6,977 nt of DNA from Sulfurovaceae bacterium (GTDB lineage Bacteria; Campylobacterota; Campylobacteria; Campylobacterales; Sulfurovaceae). Both the position numbers and the translations under genes were made by a program. The stretch's first letter is position 1; the number at the start of each line of letters is the position of its first letter. The notes under the pieces were generated by a model. The model saw only the letters and a program-made list of their open reading frames with translations. It was not told the DNA's origin and made no database searches. Shown in pieces: positions 1-6,307 of the stretch. The stretch is from NCBI GenBank assembly GCA_029933395.1, contig JAOZOG010000109.1, positions 1 to 6,977 of the forward strand. The letters run 5' to 3'.

Positions 1-1
1 G

Positions 2-1564
2 ATGTTCCTGCTCTTTGTGGCCGGTACGCTGGGTATCACCTACTGGGCAGCCAAGAGGACCCGCACAGCCAAAGATTTCTATACGGCCGGTGGGGGTATC
101 ACGGGCTTTCAGAACGGTATGGCGATCGCGGGTGACTATATGTCCGCAGCCTCCTTCCTGGGAATCTCCGGTCTGGTTTATCTCAAGGGGTATGACGGCC
201 TGATCTACTCGATCGGTTTCCTGGTCGGCTGGCCGGTCATTCTCTTCCTCGTCTCCGAGAGGCTGAGAAACCTTGGTAAATATACCTTTGCCGATGTAGC
301 CGCATACAGATTGAAGCAGACGCCTATCAGGACACTGGCGGCTTTCGGCTCTATCGCGACGGTCATCCTCTATCTGATCGCCCAGATGGTCGGTGCGGGC
401 AAGCTGATCCAGCTGCTCTTCGGATTGCCGTATGAGCTGGCTGTCGTCCTCGTCGGTGCGCTGATGATCCTCTATGTCACCTTCGGCGGAATGCTGGCGA
501 CGACCTGGGTACAGATCATCAAGGCGGTGCTGCTGCTTTCCGGTGCGACCTTTATGGCACTGGCGGTCATGAGCCATTTCGGCTTCTCTCTCGAAGCGAT
601 GTTTGCCAAAGCGGTTGAAGTACATCCCAAGCATCAGGCGATCATGGCACCGGGCGGCCTCGTCTCCGATCCTGTCTCGGCGATCTCACTGGGTATCGCC
701 CTGATGTTCGGTACGGCAGGACTGCCACATATCCTGATGCGCTTCTTCACGGTAGCGGATGCCAAAGAGGCGAGAAAGTCCGTCTTTTACGCGACAGGGT
801 TTATCGGGTACTTCTATATCCTGACCTTTATCATCGGTTTTGGTGCGATCATTATGGTCTTGAACAATCCGCAGTATCTCGATATCGCCAAACAGGCAGT
901 CAGCGGCGGATCACCGATCCTCGGCGGCAACAATATGGCAGCGATTCACCTCTCGCACGCGGTGGGTGGCAACTTCTTCCTCGGGTTTATCTCGGCAGTT
1001 GCCTTCGCGACGATCCTGGCAGTGGTTTCCGGATTGACGCTGGCGGGCGCTTCAGCGATCTCTCATGATCTCTATGCCAATGTTTTCAAGAAAGAGGGTG
1101 TGGACGAAGCCAAAGAGATGAGAGTCTCCAAGATCGCGACCGTGATACTCGGGATCGTTACGATCTTGCTGGGAATTGCATTCGAGAAGCAGAATATCGC
1201 CTTCGTGGTCGGTTTGGCCTTTGCCATCGCCGCATCTGCGAACTTCCCGGTACTCTTCCTCTCTATGTTCTGGAGCAAGCTGACTACCAGAGGAGCGGTG
1301 ATCGGTGGAAGTCTGGGGTTGGCGACGGCAGTGCTGCTCGTAATCCTCGGACCGATCGTGTGGGTGCAGATCTTTGGCAATGCCGAAGCGATATTCCCCT
1401 ATAAGTATCCGGCACTCTTCTCTGTGACCGTTGCCTTTGTCGGTATCTGGTTCTTCTCTATCACTGACAACAGTGATGATGCCAAAAGAGAAAGAGAGGC
1501 ATTCGAAGCACAGGATATCCGTTCTCAGACGGGTATCGGCGCAGAGGGTGCAGCGGCACACTAA
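2..1564 (+). CDS. actP: Cation/acetate symporter ActP (5'-partial)
   Basis: This is a sodium:solute symporter family (SSF) inner-membrane transporter that takes up acetate and related short carboxylates with a cation. The visible 520 residues match E. coli ActP, as I remember it, almost end to end. Family blocks seen include GITYWAAKR (11-19), the YTAGGG...GFQNGMAIAGDYMSAASFLG stretch (27-54), GYDGLIYSIGFLVGWP, NLGKYTFADVAAYRLKQ, GGMLATTWVQIIKAVLLL, GTAGLPHILMRFFTV, AFATILAVVSGLTLAGASAISHDLYANVFKK and the C-terminal RSQTG. Many hydrophobic helices run throughout, as expected for about 13 membrane segments. The ATG at base 2 aligns with an internal Met (about residue 38 of the E. coli protein), so about 37 N-terminal residues, including the signal-like first helix, lie before the window. 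The reading frame is open to the window edge. The loop before LGGNNMAAIHL appears about 7 residues longer than in E. coli. It is followed by hairpins and then the DUF294 gene on the same strand. Confidence 0.96.
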   Translation: MFLLFVAGTLGITYWAAKRTRTAKDFYTAGGGITGFQNGMAIAGDYMSAASFLGISGLVYLKGYDGLIYSIGFLVGWPVILFLVSERLRNLGKYTFADVAAYRLKQTPIRTLAAFGSIATVILYLIAQMVGAGKLIQLLFGLPYELAVVLVGALMILYVTFGGMLATTWVQIIKAVLLLSGATFMALAVMSHFGFSLEAMFAKAVEVHPKHQAIMAPGGLVSDPVSAISLGIALMFGTAGLPHILMRFFTVADAKEARKSVFYATGFIGYFYILTFIIGFGAIIMVLNNPQYLDIAKQAVSGGSPILGGNNMAAIHLSHAVGGNFFLGFISAVAFATILAVVSGLTLAGASAISHDLYANVFKKEGVDEAKEMRVSKIATVILGIVTILLGIAFEKQNIAFVVGLAFAIAASANFPVLFLSMFWSKLTTRGAVIGGSLGLATAVLLVILGPIVWVQIFGNAEAIFPYKYPALFSVTVAFVGIWFFSITDNSDDAKREREAFEAQDIRSQTGIGAEGAAAH

Positions 1565-1570
1565 AAAATT

Positions 1571-1588
1571 CAAAGCCTTCGGGCTTTG
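1571..1588. terminator. UUCG-capped hairpin just after actP
   Basis: A perfect 7-bp stem, CAAAGCC (1571-1577) paired with GGCTTTG (1582-1588), is closed by the very stable C(UUCG)G tetraloop and starts 7 bases after the actP stop. Its placement suits an actP terminator or 3'-end stabiliser. On the plus strand there is no proper U-run after it (TGCCGAATC follows). The run of six A before it (1563-1568) gives a U-tract only when read on the minus strand. So it looks like a better intrinsic terminator for antisense transcription, with partial or leaky action on actP transcripts. Confidence 0.6.
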
Positions 1589-1603
1589 TGCCGAATCTTC
1601 TGC

Positions 1604-1632
1604 ATAGTGCTATAGCCCCCTTGTAGCACTAT
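1604..1632. repeat. 9-bp inverted repeat in the actP-DUF294 gap
   Basis: ATAGTGCTA (1604-1612) and TAGCACTAT (1624-1632) are perfect inverted repeats around an 11-base spacer containing CCCCC. In RNA this gives a 9-bp hairpin; in DNA it could be an interrupted operator. It is the second of three hairpins between actP and the next gene, and no U-run follows it. Its function is not shown by the sequence. Confidence 0.5.
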
Positions 1633-1648
1633 ATAGAGTATTCTTATC

Positions 1649-1687
1649 GGAATAGCCGGCTTCATCAGATATGAAGCCGGCTATTCC
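1649..1687. repeat. Perfect 17-bp inverted repeat upstream of DUF294 gene
   Basis: The arms at 1649-1665 (GGAATAGCCGGCTTCAT) and 1671-1687 are exact reverse complements around the 5-base loop CAGAT. This makes a very stable hairpin that ends 13 bases before the AAGGAG ribosome-binding site of the next gene. Neither side carries a T-run, so it is not a standard intrinsic terminator. Possible roles are a processing or stability element separating actP mRNA from the downstream genes, a Rho-assisted terminator, or a copy of a dispersed palindromic repeat. Confidence 0.75.
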
Positions 1688-1700
1688 AAAATCTACCTTC

Positions 1701-1706
1701 AAGGAG
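1701..1706 (+). promoter_or_regulatory. Shine-Dalgarno AAGGAG for the DUF294 gene
   Basis: AAGGAG lies 10 bases before the ATG at 1717. It fixes that ATG as the start and shows that the gene is translated independently, despite the strong hairpin just upstream. Confidence 0.8.
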
Positions 1707-1716
1707 CAGACGCAAG

Positions 1717-3543
1717 ATGATCGCATTACTCGACAGGATGAAAGAACATCTGCCCTTTTCACTTCTGGAGCAGGATGAGTGGAAGGCGATCGAGAAAAGT
1801 GCCCAGATCGTCTACTATCCAGAGGGGAGACTCCTCATCACCGCCGATACCCGACCTGATCGGCTCTACTATATTATCAAAGGGATCGTAGAGGCCCGAT
1901 CGGGCGAGGAGTTGATCGATCTCTATCATCAGGATGACAGTTTCGGTGGTATCGAGCTCATCGAGGATCAGGAGGCACACTGCGACTATCGTGTCTCTGA
2001 AGAGTTGATCTGCTATGAGCTGCCATCAGAGCTGTTTCTGGAACTCTGCAGCAGTAATGATACATTCAAAAGCTATTTCTTCTCCTCCATCGTCGAACGA
2101 ATCGATATGATCAAAGAGCGGCGGGAGAGTGCTGCGATGGCAGAAATTATGGTGGCACGTATCACACGGTCGCTTCTGCACGCAGCCTGCATCGTGGAGG
2201 CTGATACCCCCATCGTCGAAGCGATCGGAAGGCTGGAGGCAGAGAGAGCTGCCGCACTGCTGGTGAAGAATGAGGAGGGTTACGGCATCGTGACCGACAG
2301 GGATCTGCGAAAATATATTCTCCAGCGGGAAGAGGAGGGGCTGACGCATATTTCCCAGATACAGAGCTATCCGATCATCTCTGTGTCGGAAGGGGAGCTG
2401 CTCTTCAATGTGCAGCTCTTGATGACGGGGCACTCTATCAAGCACCTTCCTGTACTGGATGAGGAGGGTGAAGCTGTCGGCATCCTCACGCTGATCGATC
2501 TCCTGAGTTACTTTGCCAGCCAGTCTCATCTGATTGGCAGTCAGATAGAAAAGGCGACGGATCTCGAAGGGGTCATCGATGCCTCAAGGCAAATCGATAC
2601 GATGATCCGGGCATTGCATTTCAAGGGGGTCAAGGCCCGCTATATCGCCAAAATGGTTTCGGAAATCCACAAAAAGATGTACACGAGACTCTTCGAGCTG
2701 ATCTTCCCGAAATCCTGGCACGAGAACGCTGCACTGCTGCTGCTTGGCAGTGAGGGAAGAGGGGAGCAGATACTTCGTACCGATCAGGACAATGCGGTCG
2801 TCTTTGCCGAGGAGTTCGAACCTGAGAAGAGAGAAGAGATACTGTTGAAGTTCACCGAGGCACTCGATGCGATCGGCTTCCCCCGATGCGAAGGCAATGT
2901 GATGGTGATTAACCCGAAATGGGCCAAGGATGCTGCCGCCTACAGGGAGGATATCCGAAACTGGATCGAAGCGCCCGACGGAGAGAGCATGATGGATCTG
3001 GCGATCTTTTACGACGCCTACGCTGTCGCGGGCAATGTCGGACTCTTTCTGGAACTGCGTGACGGCCTGATCGAGACAGCAAAAGGGCATCAGACTTTTC
3101 TGCCCCATTTTGCCAGGTCGATCGAGAGTTTCGAGTCGCCTATCGGACTCTTTTCGCGATTCGTTTCCCTGGACAAAGGCCACAAAGATGAGATCGAGAT
3201 CAAAAAGGGGGCACTCTTTGCCCTCATTCACGGGGTAAGAGCACTGGCACTCGAGTTTGGCGTCACCAAGACCAATACGACAGAGCGGATCAAGGCACTG
3301 AACAGGCTGGAATATATGAGCAGAAGTGATGCGACCGACCTGATCGAAGCGCTAGAAGTGTTGAATAATTTCCGCCTGCATGCACGACTTGAAAAGATCG
3401 ACCAGGGGAGGGTGCCGGACAACTATATTGCACTCGAGCATCTGAGCAAGCTGGAGAAAGATACACTCAAAGAGGCTTTCAAAATGGTCGAGCAGTTCAA
3501 GAAGAGGGTGGCTTATCACTTCCACCTCTCGATGGTGCGTTGA
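1717..3543 (+). CDS. Cyclic-nucleotide-binding-like/CBS-pair/DUF294 nucleotidyltransferase protein
   Basis: A 608-residue soluble protein with four modules. Residues about 12-125 form a cNMP-binding (Crp-like) fold with FGGIELIED at 76-84. The usual phosphate-cassette ending (R-A-T/S) is replaced by EAHCDY, so ordinary cAMP binding is doubtful. Residues about 150-267 are a CBS pair (IVTDRDLRKYI, then HLPVLDEEGEAVGILTLIDLL), a module that often binds adenine nucleotides. Residues about 295-430 are the DUF294 putative nucleotidyltransferase (Pfam PF03445), with GSEGRGEQ (344-351) and TDQDN (355-359); D356 and D358 are the likely metal ligands. The remainder matches the DUF294 C-terminal domain (PF10335). 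The fold is related to the GlnD nucleotidyltransferase, but the substrate is unknown. There are no membrane segments. It sits between actP and a coupled exonuclease gene, which suggests an energy- or nucleotide-sensing role in acetate metabolism (inference). Domain identity is firm; the biochemical role is not. Confidence 0.92.
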   Translation: MIALLDRMKEHLPFSLLEQDEWKAIEKSAQIVYYPEGRLLITADTRPDRLYYIIKGIVEARSGEELIDLYHQDDSFGGIELIEDQEAHCDYRVSEELICYELPSELFLELCSSNDTFKSYFFSSIVERIDMIKERRESAAMAEIMVARITRSLLHAACIVEADTPIVEAIGRLEAERAAALLVKNEEGYGIVTDRDLRKYILQREEEGLTHISQIQSYPIISVSEGELLFNVQLLMTGHSIKHLPVLDEEGEAVGILTLIDLLSYFASQSHLIGSQIEKATDLEGVIDASRQIDTMIRALHFKGVKARYIAKMVSEIHKKMYTRLFELIFPKSWHENAALLLLGSEGRGEQILRTDQDNAVVFAEEFEPEKREEILLKFTEALDAIGFPRCEGNVMVINPKWAKDAAAYREDIRNWIEAPDGESMMDLAIFYDAYAVAGNVGLFLELRDGLIETAKGHQTFLPHFARSIESFESPIGLFSRFVSLDKGHKDEIEIKKGALFALIHGVRALALEFGVTKTNTTERIKALNRLEYMSRSDATDLIEALEVLNNFRLHARLEKIDQGRVPDNYIALEHLSKLEKDTLKEAFKMVEQFKKRVAYHFHLSMVR

Positions 3544-4154
3544 TGTTCGGTGCTCTGAGAAAAAAGTGGAACAGGAAGCGTTTGACAGATGAACGCTTCG
3601 CCTTTTTGTTCGAGGAGGACCAGAGTGGTGAAGTGGTGGTCTTCGACTGTGAAACGACCGGTCTCGATCCAAAAATGGATGAGATCGTTTCTATAGGGGC
3701 AGTCAAGATCAAAGAGAATAGAATCCTGACCGATGAAGCACTCCATCTCTATGTCAGGCAGGAGAAGCAGATCAGTTACAAGAGTATCACGATTCATCAT
3801 ATTCGACACTGTGACTTGAAGGATGCTCTGCCGATCGGAGAGGCGATCGAGAAGTTTCTCTATTTTGTAGGCAGCAGGCCATTGGCCGGATATTATCTGG
3901 AATTCGATGTCGCGATGATCAACAAATACACCAGGGCAATGTACGGCATCACACTGCCCAATAAACAGGAGGAGGTATCTGCCATCTACTATGACAAGAA
4001 AATATCCACGATCCCCCAGGGGAATATCGACCTGCGGTTCGAGACGATCATCGATGATCTCGCATTGCCGAAGCTTCGGGCGCACGATGCACTGAATGAT
4101 GCGGTGATGACGGCGATGATCTACTTGAAGCTTAAGCATACCAGGCATTTGTGA
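3543..4154 (+). CDS. DnaQ-like DEDDh 3'-5' exonuclease
   Basis: A 203-residue exonuclease of the RNase T/DnaQ superfamily (Pfam PF00929). All catalytic residues of the DEDDh type are present: Exo I FDCETTGLD (D35, E37), Exo II YYLEFDVAMIN (D122) and Exo III AHDALNDAVMTA (H181, D186). It is predicted to remove nucleotides from 3' ends of DNA or RNA using two metal ions. It has no polymerase, BRCT or GIY-YIG partner domain, so it is probably not the replicative proofreading subunit even if often annotated as Pol III epsilon. A basic N-terminus (RKKWNRKR) precedes a RFAFLFEE segment that I associate with the version found beside actP in other proteobacteria. The ATG overlaps the preceding TGA (TGATG) and lacks a clear Shine-Dalgarno, so translation is probably coupled to the DUF294 protein. 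A TTG one codon upstream (3540) is an alternative start. The true substrate is unknown. Confidence 0.92.
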   Translation: MFGALRKKWNRKRLTDERFAFLFEEDQSGEVVVFDCETTGLDPKMDEIVSIGAVKIKENRILTDEALHLYVRQEKQISYKSITIHHIRHCDLKDALPIGEAIEKFLYFVGSRPLAGYYLEFDVAMINKYTRAMYGITLPNKQEEVSAIYYDKKISTIPQGNIDLRFETIIDDLALPKLRAHDALNDAVMTAMIYLKLKHTRHL

Positions 4155-4188
4155 AGCAGATAGATTGAAGATCGTCCCCGAATGTAAC

Positions 4189-4213
4189 AATTAGGATAAA
4201 ATTACTCCTAATT
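4189..4213. promoter_or_regulatory. Interrupted palindrome upstream of acs (candidate operator)
   Basis: AATTAGGA (4189-4196) and TCCTAATT (4206-4213) are perfect 8-bp inverted repeats around the 9-base spacer TAAAATTAC. The half-site spacing (about 17 bp centre to centre, roughly 1.5 helical turns) and AT-rich setting fit a dimeric regulator site. It is not followed by a T-run, so it is a poor terminator. It lies 85 bases before the acs start. TAAAAT within the spacer could itself be a -10 element. The binding protein cannot be named from the sequence. Confidence 0.45.
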
Positions 4214-4253
4214 AAAAAACTTTTGGGGAAATGCTCTGAAAATCTGTCGATTT

Positions 4254-4263
4254 GTGCTAAACT
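4254..4263 (+). promoter_or_regulatory. Candidate extended -10 promoter of acs
   Basis: GTGCTAAACT holds an extended -10 arrangement, TGC followed by TAAACT (4258-4263), and lies 34 bases before the acs ATG in an AT-rich stretch. No convincing -35 is present, which is common in epsilonproteobacterial sigma-70 promoters. Transcription would start near 4270, giving a leader of about 28 bases and placing the palindrome at 4189-4213 near -69, a suitable activator position. The TAAAAT at 4197-4202 is a competing -10 choice. Confidence 0.3.
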
Positions 4264-4285
4264 AAAACATAAGATATAAAACGTC

Positions 4286-4291
4286 AAAGGA
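4286..4291 (+). promoter_or_regulatory. Shine-Dalgarno AAAGGA for acs
   Basis: AAAGGA ends 6 bases before the ATG at 4298 and supports that start, which also gives the usual Acs length. Confidence 0.75.
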
Positions 4292-4297
4292 AAAATA

Positions 4298-6253
4298 ATG
4301 AGTGAAATTTTCTACCCAAAAAAAGAGATGTTCAATGATCCGCTGATCAAAAATATGTGTGAGTACAATGACCTTGTAGAGAGGTTTGAAAACGATTACG
4401 AGGGGACATGGGCAGCATTCGCCAAAGAGAAGATCGACTGGTTCAAGCCATTCGACAGAGTTCTCAATGAAGACGATGCACCATTCTACAAATGGTTCGA
4501 AGGCGGTGAGCTCAATATCGCGTATCAGTGTGTCGGCAGACACCTCAAGACCAAGAAAAACAAAGCGGCGATCATCTTCGAAGGGGATAATGGCGATCAG
4601 AAGACATTGACCTACCGTGAACTCTACTATGAAGTGAATAGGACAGCCAATCTCTTCAGAAATCAGTTCAATATCAAAAAAGGTGACAGGGTTATCCTCT
4701 ATATGCCAATGATCCCCGAAGCAGCGATCTCTATGCTGGCGTGTGCCAAGCTGGGTGCGATCCACTCAGTGGTCTTTGGTGGCTTCTCTGCGGAAGCACT
4801 CAGGGATAGAATCATCGATGCAGAAGCGAAGCTGGTCGTTACTGCAGACGGTGCTTTCAGAAAAGGGAAGCCCTATATGCTCAAGCCGGTCGTCGACAAA
4901 GCGCTGGAAGAGGGGTGTGAGTGTGTCGAAGCGGTCTGTGTCGTCGAGCGAAACGGCGAAGAGATCCATTGGGAAGCGGGCCGTGACTACGCCTATAACC
5001 AACTGATCGAGAATGAATCGGTACAGTGCGAGCCTGAGATCGTCGAAGCTGAGCATCCACTGTTCCTTCTTTATACTTCCGGAAGTACTGGGAAGCCAAA
5101 AGGGGTTCAGCACTCCAGTGCGGGGTATATCCTCTGGGCGCAGATGACGATGGAGTGGGTCTTTGACCTCAAAGACAATGATACCTACTGGTGTACGGCA
5201 GATGTGGGCTGGATTACGGGGCACACCTATATCGTCTATGGACCGCTGGCTGCCGGTGCGACGACGGTAATGTTCGAGGGTGTACCGACCTTCCCGGATG
5301 CCGGCAGATGCTGGAAGATGGTCGAAGAGTATCAGATCAATCAGTTCTATACGGCGCCGACCGCGATCAGACTGCTGCACAAGCTGGGTGAAGATGAGCC
5401 GGCCAAGTATGACCTCTCTTCGCTGCGTATCCTCGGAACTGTGGGTGAGCCGATCGATCCGGCTGCCTGGAAGTGGTACTACGAAGCGGTGGGTAACTCC
5501 AACTGCTCTATCGTCGATACCTATTGGCAGACAGAGACGGGCGGACATATGATTTCGCCACTGCCTGCGGCAACACCGATCAAACCCGGCTGTGCGACTT
5601 TCCCTCTGCCGGGTATCGTTGCGGAGATCATGGAGGAGGATGGTACACCGACTCCTGTCGGTGAAAAAGGATTCCTCTGTATCACCAAGCCATGGCCAAG
5701 TATGATCCGAACGATCTGGAACGATCCTGAGCGATTTGTCAAATCCTACTTCGGAGACTGCAAAAAGGATGGCAAAGCGGTCTACTTCACCGGTGACGGT
5801 GCGATGAAAGATGAAGAGGGCTACATCACGATTACAGGAAGAACCGACGATGTCATCAACGTCTCCGGCCACCGAATGGGAACCGCGGAAGTCGAAGCGG
5901 CGATCAAGAAGCACCCCAACGTCGCAGCTGTCGCCGTCGTAGGCAAGCCACACGAGATCAAAGGTGAGGGAATCTTCGCCTATGTGGTCCTCAAGAGTGA
6001 AGATACAGTCAGTGAAGAGATCGAGATGGTACAGGAGATCAATGCGATCATCAAAAACGAAATCGGTGCCATCGCACTCTGTGATTCGATGATCTTCGTC
6101 CCCGACCTGCCCAAGACCCGTTCAGGCAAAATCATGCGCCGTATCCTCAGAGCGCTGGCCAAGGGAGAGGAGATCACACAGGATACTTCGACCCTGGAAG
6201 ATCCATCGATCGTCGAGACAATCAAGAATTGCTGCAACTCGGCAGGAATTTAA
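4298..6253 (+). CDS. acs: Acetyl-CoA synthetase (AMP-forming)
   Basis: A cytoplasmic enzyme that makes acetyl-CoA from acetate, ATP and CoA through acetyl-AMP. At 651 residues it has the normal length (E. coli Acs is 652). The adenylate-forming motifs are complete: P-loop YTSGSTGKPKG (259-269), WCTADVGWITGHTY, and YWQTETGG (409-416), with W410 equivalent to the Trp that restricts the pocket to acetate. The hinge region has TGD (D500), GRTDD (R515) and VSGHR (522-526). The C-terminal PKTRSGK carries the catalytic Lys611, the residue that protein acetyltransferases silence in characterised Acs enzymes. The final NCCNSAG tail is short. The gene has its own leader with a candidate promoter and operator, and lies downstream of actP-DUF294-exonuclease on the same strand, so uptake and activation of acetate are grouped. 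In an autotrophic epsilonproteobacterium the product would feed biosynthesis through pyruvate synthase and the reductive TCA cycle (inference). No truncation or missing key residue is seen. Confidence 0.98.
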   Translation: MSEIFYPKKEMFNDPLIKNMCEYNDLVERFENDYEGTWAAFAKEKIDWFKPFDRVLNEDDAPFYKWFEGGELNIAYQCVGRHLKTKKNKAAIIFEGDNGDQKTLTYRELYYEVNRTANLFRNQFNIKKGDRVILYMPMIPEAAISMLACAKLGAIHSVVFGGFSAEALRDRIIDAEAKLVVTADGAFRKGKPYMLKPVVDKALEEGCECVEAVCVVERNGEEIHWEAGRDYAYNQLIENESVQCEPEIVEAEHPLFLLYTSGSTGKPKGVQHSSAGYILWAQMTMEWVFDLKDNDTYWCTADVGWITGHTYIVYGPLAAGATTVMFEGVPTFPDAGRCWKMVEEYQINQFYTAPTAIRLLHKLGEDEPAKYDLSSLRILGTVGEPIDPAAWKWYYEAVGNSNCSIVDTYWQTETGGHMISPLPAATPIKPGCATFPLPGIVAEIMEEDGTPTPVGEKGFLCITKPWPSMIRTIWNDPERFVKSYFGDCKKDGKAVYFTGDGAMKDEEGYITITGRTDDVINVSGHRMGTAEVEAAIKKHPNVAAVAVVGKPHEIKGEGIFAYVVLKSEDTVSEEIEMVQEINAIIKNEIGAIALCDSMIFVPDLPKTRSGKIMRRILRALAKGEEITQDTSTLEDPSIVETIKNCCNSAGI

Positions 6254-6268
6254 CGATTCGATATTGGT

Positions 6269-6290
6269 GTCGGGGTGAGGGCACTCCGAC
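6269..6290. terminator. Hairpin between convergent acs and glycosylase genes
   Basis: GTCGGGGTG (6269-6277) pairs with CACTCCGAC (6282-6290) over 9 bp, including one G-U pair, around the loop AGGG. It starts 15 bases after the acs stop and lies 17 bases beyond the end of the opposing gene, as expected for a shared bidirectional terminator. U-runs are weak on both sides, so efficiency is uncertain. The 8-mer TCGATATT occurs as a direct repeat on both flanks (6258-6265 and 6302-6309). Confidence 0.55.
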
Positions 6291-6307
6291 CTATAGAATT
6301 GTCGATA

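Noticed and set aside
2..60. ATG at base 2 as the real actP start
   Set aside because: Homology to the E. coli protein continues upstream of this Met, the frame is open to the window edge and the N-terminal membrane region would be cut; the gene is truncated by the window.
1052..1573. 173-codon minus-strand open frame over the end of actP
   Set aside because: Its composition (many Arg, Glu, Asp, Cys) is typical of an antisense shadow, and actP is strongly conserved in this stretch.
3540..3542. TTG as start of the exonuclease
   Set aside because: The ATG one codon later gives the classic TGATG coupling; TTG is possible but less likely.
3516..4190. 224-codon minus-strand open frame over the exonuclease gene
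   Set aside because: It is antisense to a gene with all DEDDh motifs and has no ribosome-binding site or recognisable domain.
4221..4240. Sigma-54-like promoter around TTGGGGAAATGC
   Set aside because: The spacing between the GG and GC elements is 6 rather than 10 bases and the flanking consensus is missing.
4275..4280. TATAAA as the acs -10 box
   Set aside because: Transcription would begin inside the Shine-Dalgarno, leaving almost no leader.
4766..5953. 395-codon open frame on the minus strand within acs
   Set aside because: It lies fully antisense to a clear acs gene, its translation resembles no family I know, and it is rich in Arg, Asp and His as expected for a shadow of biased codons.
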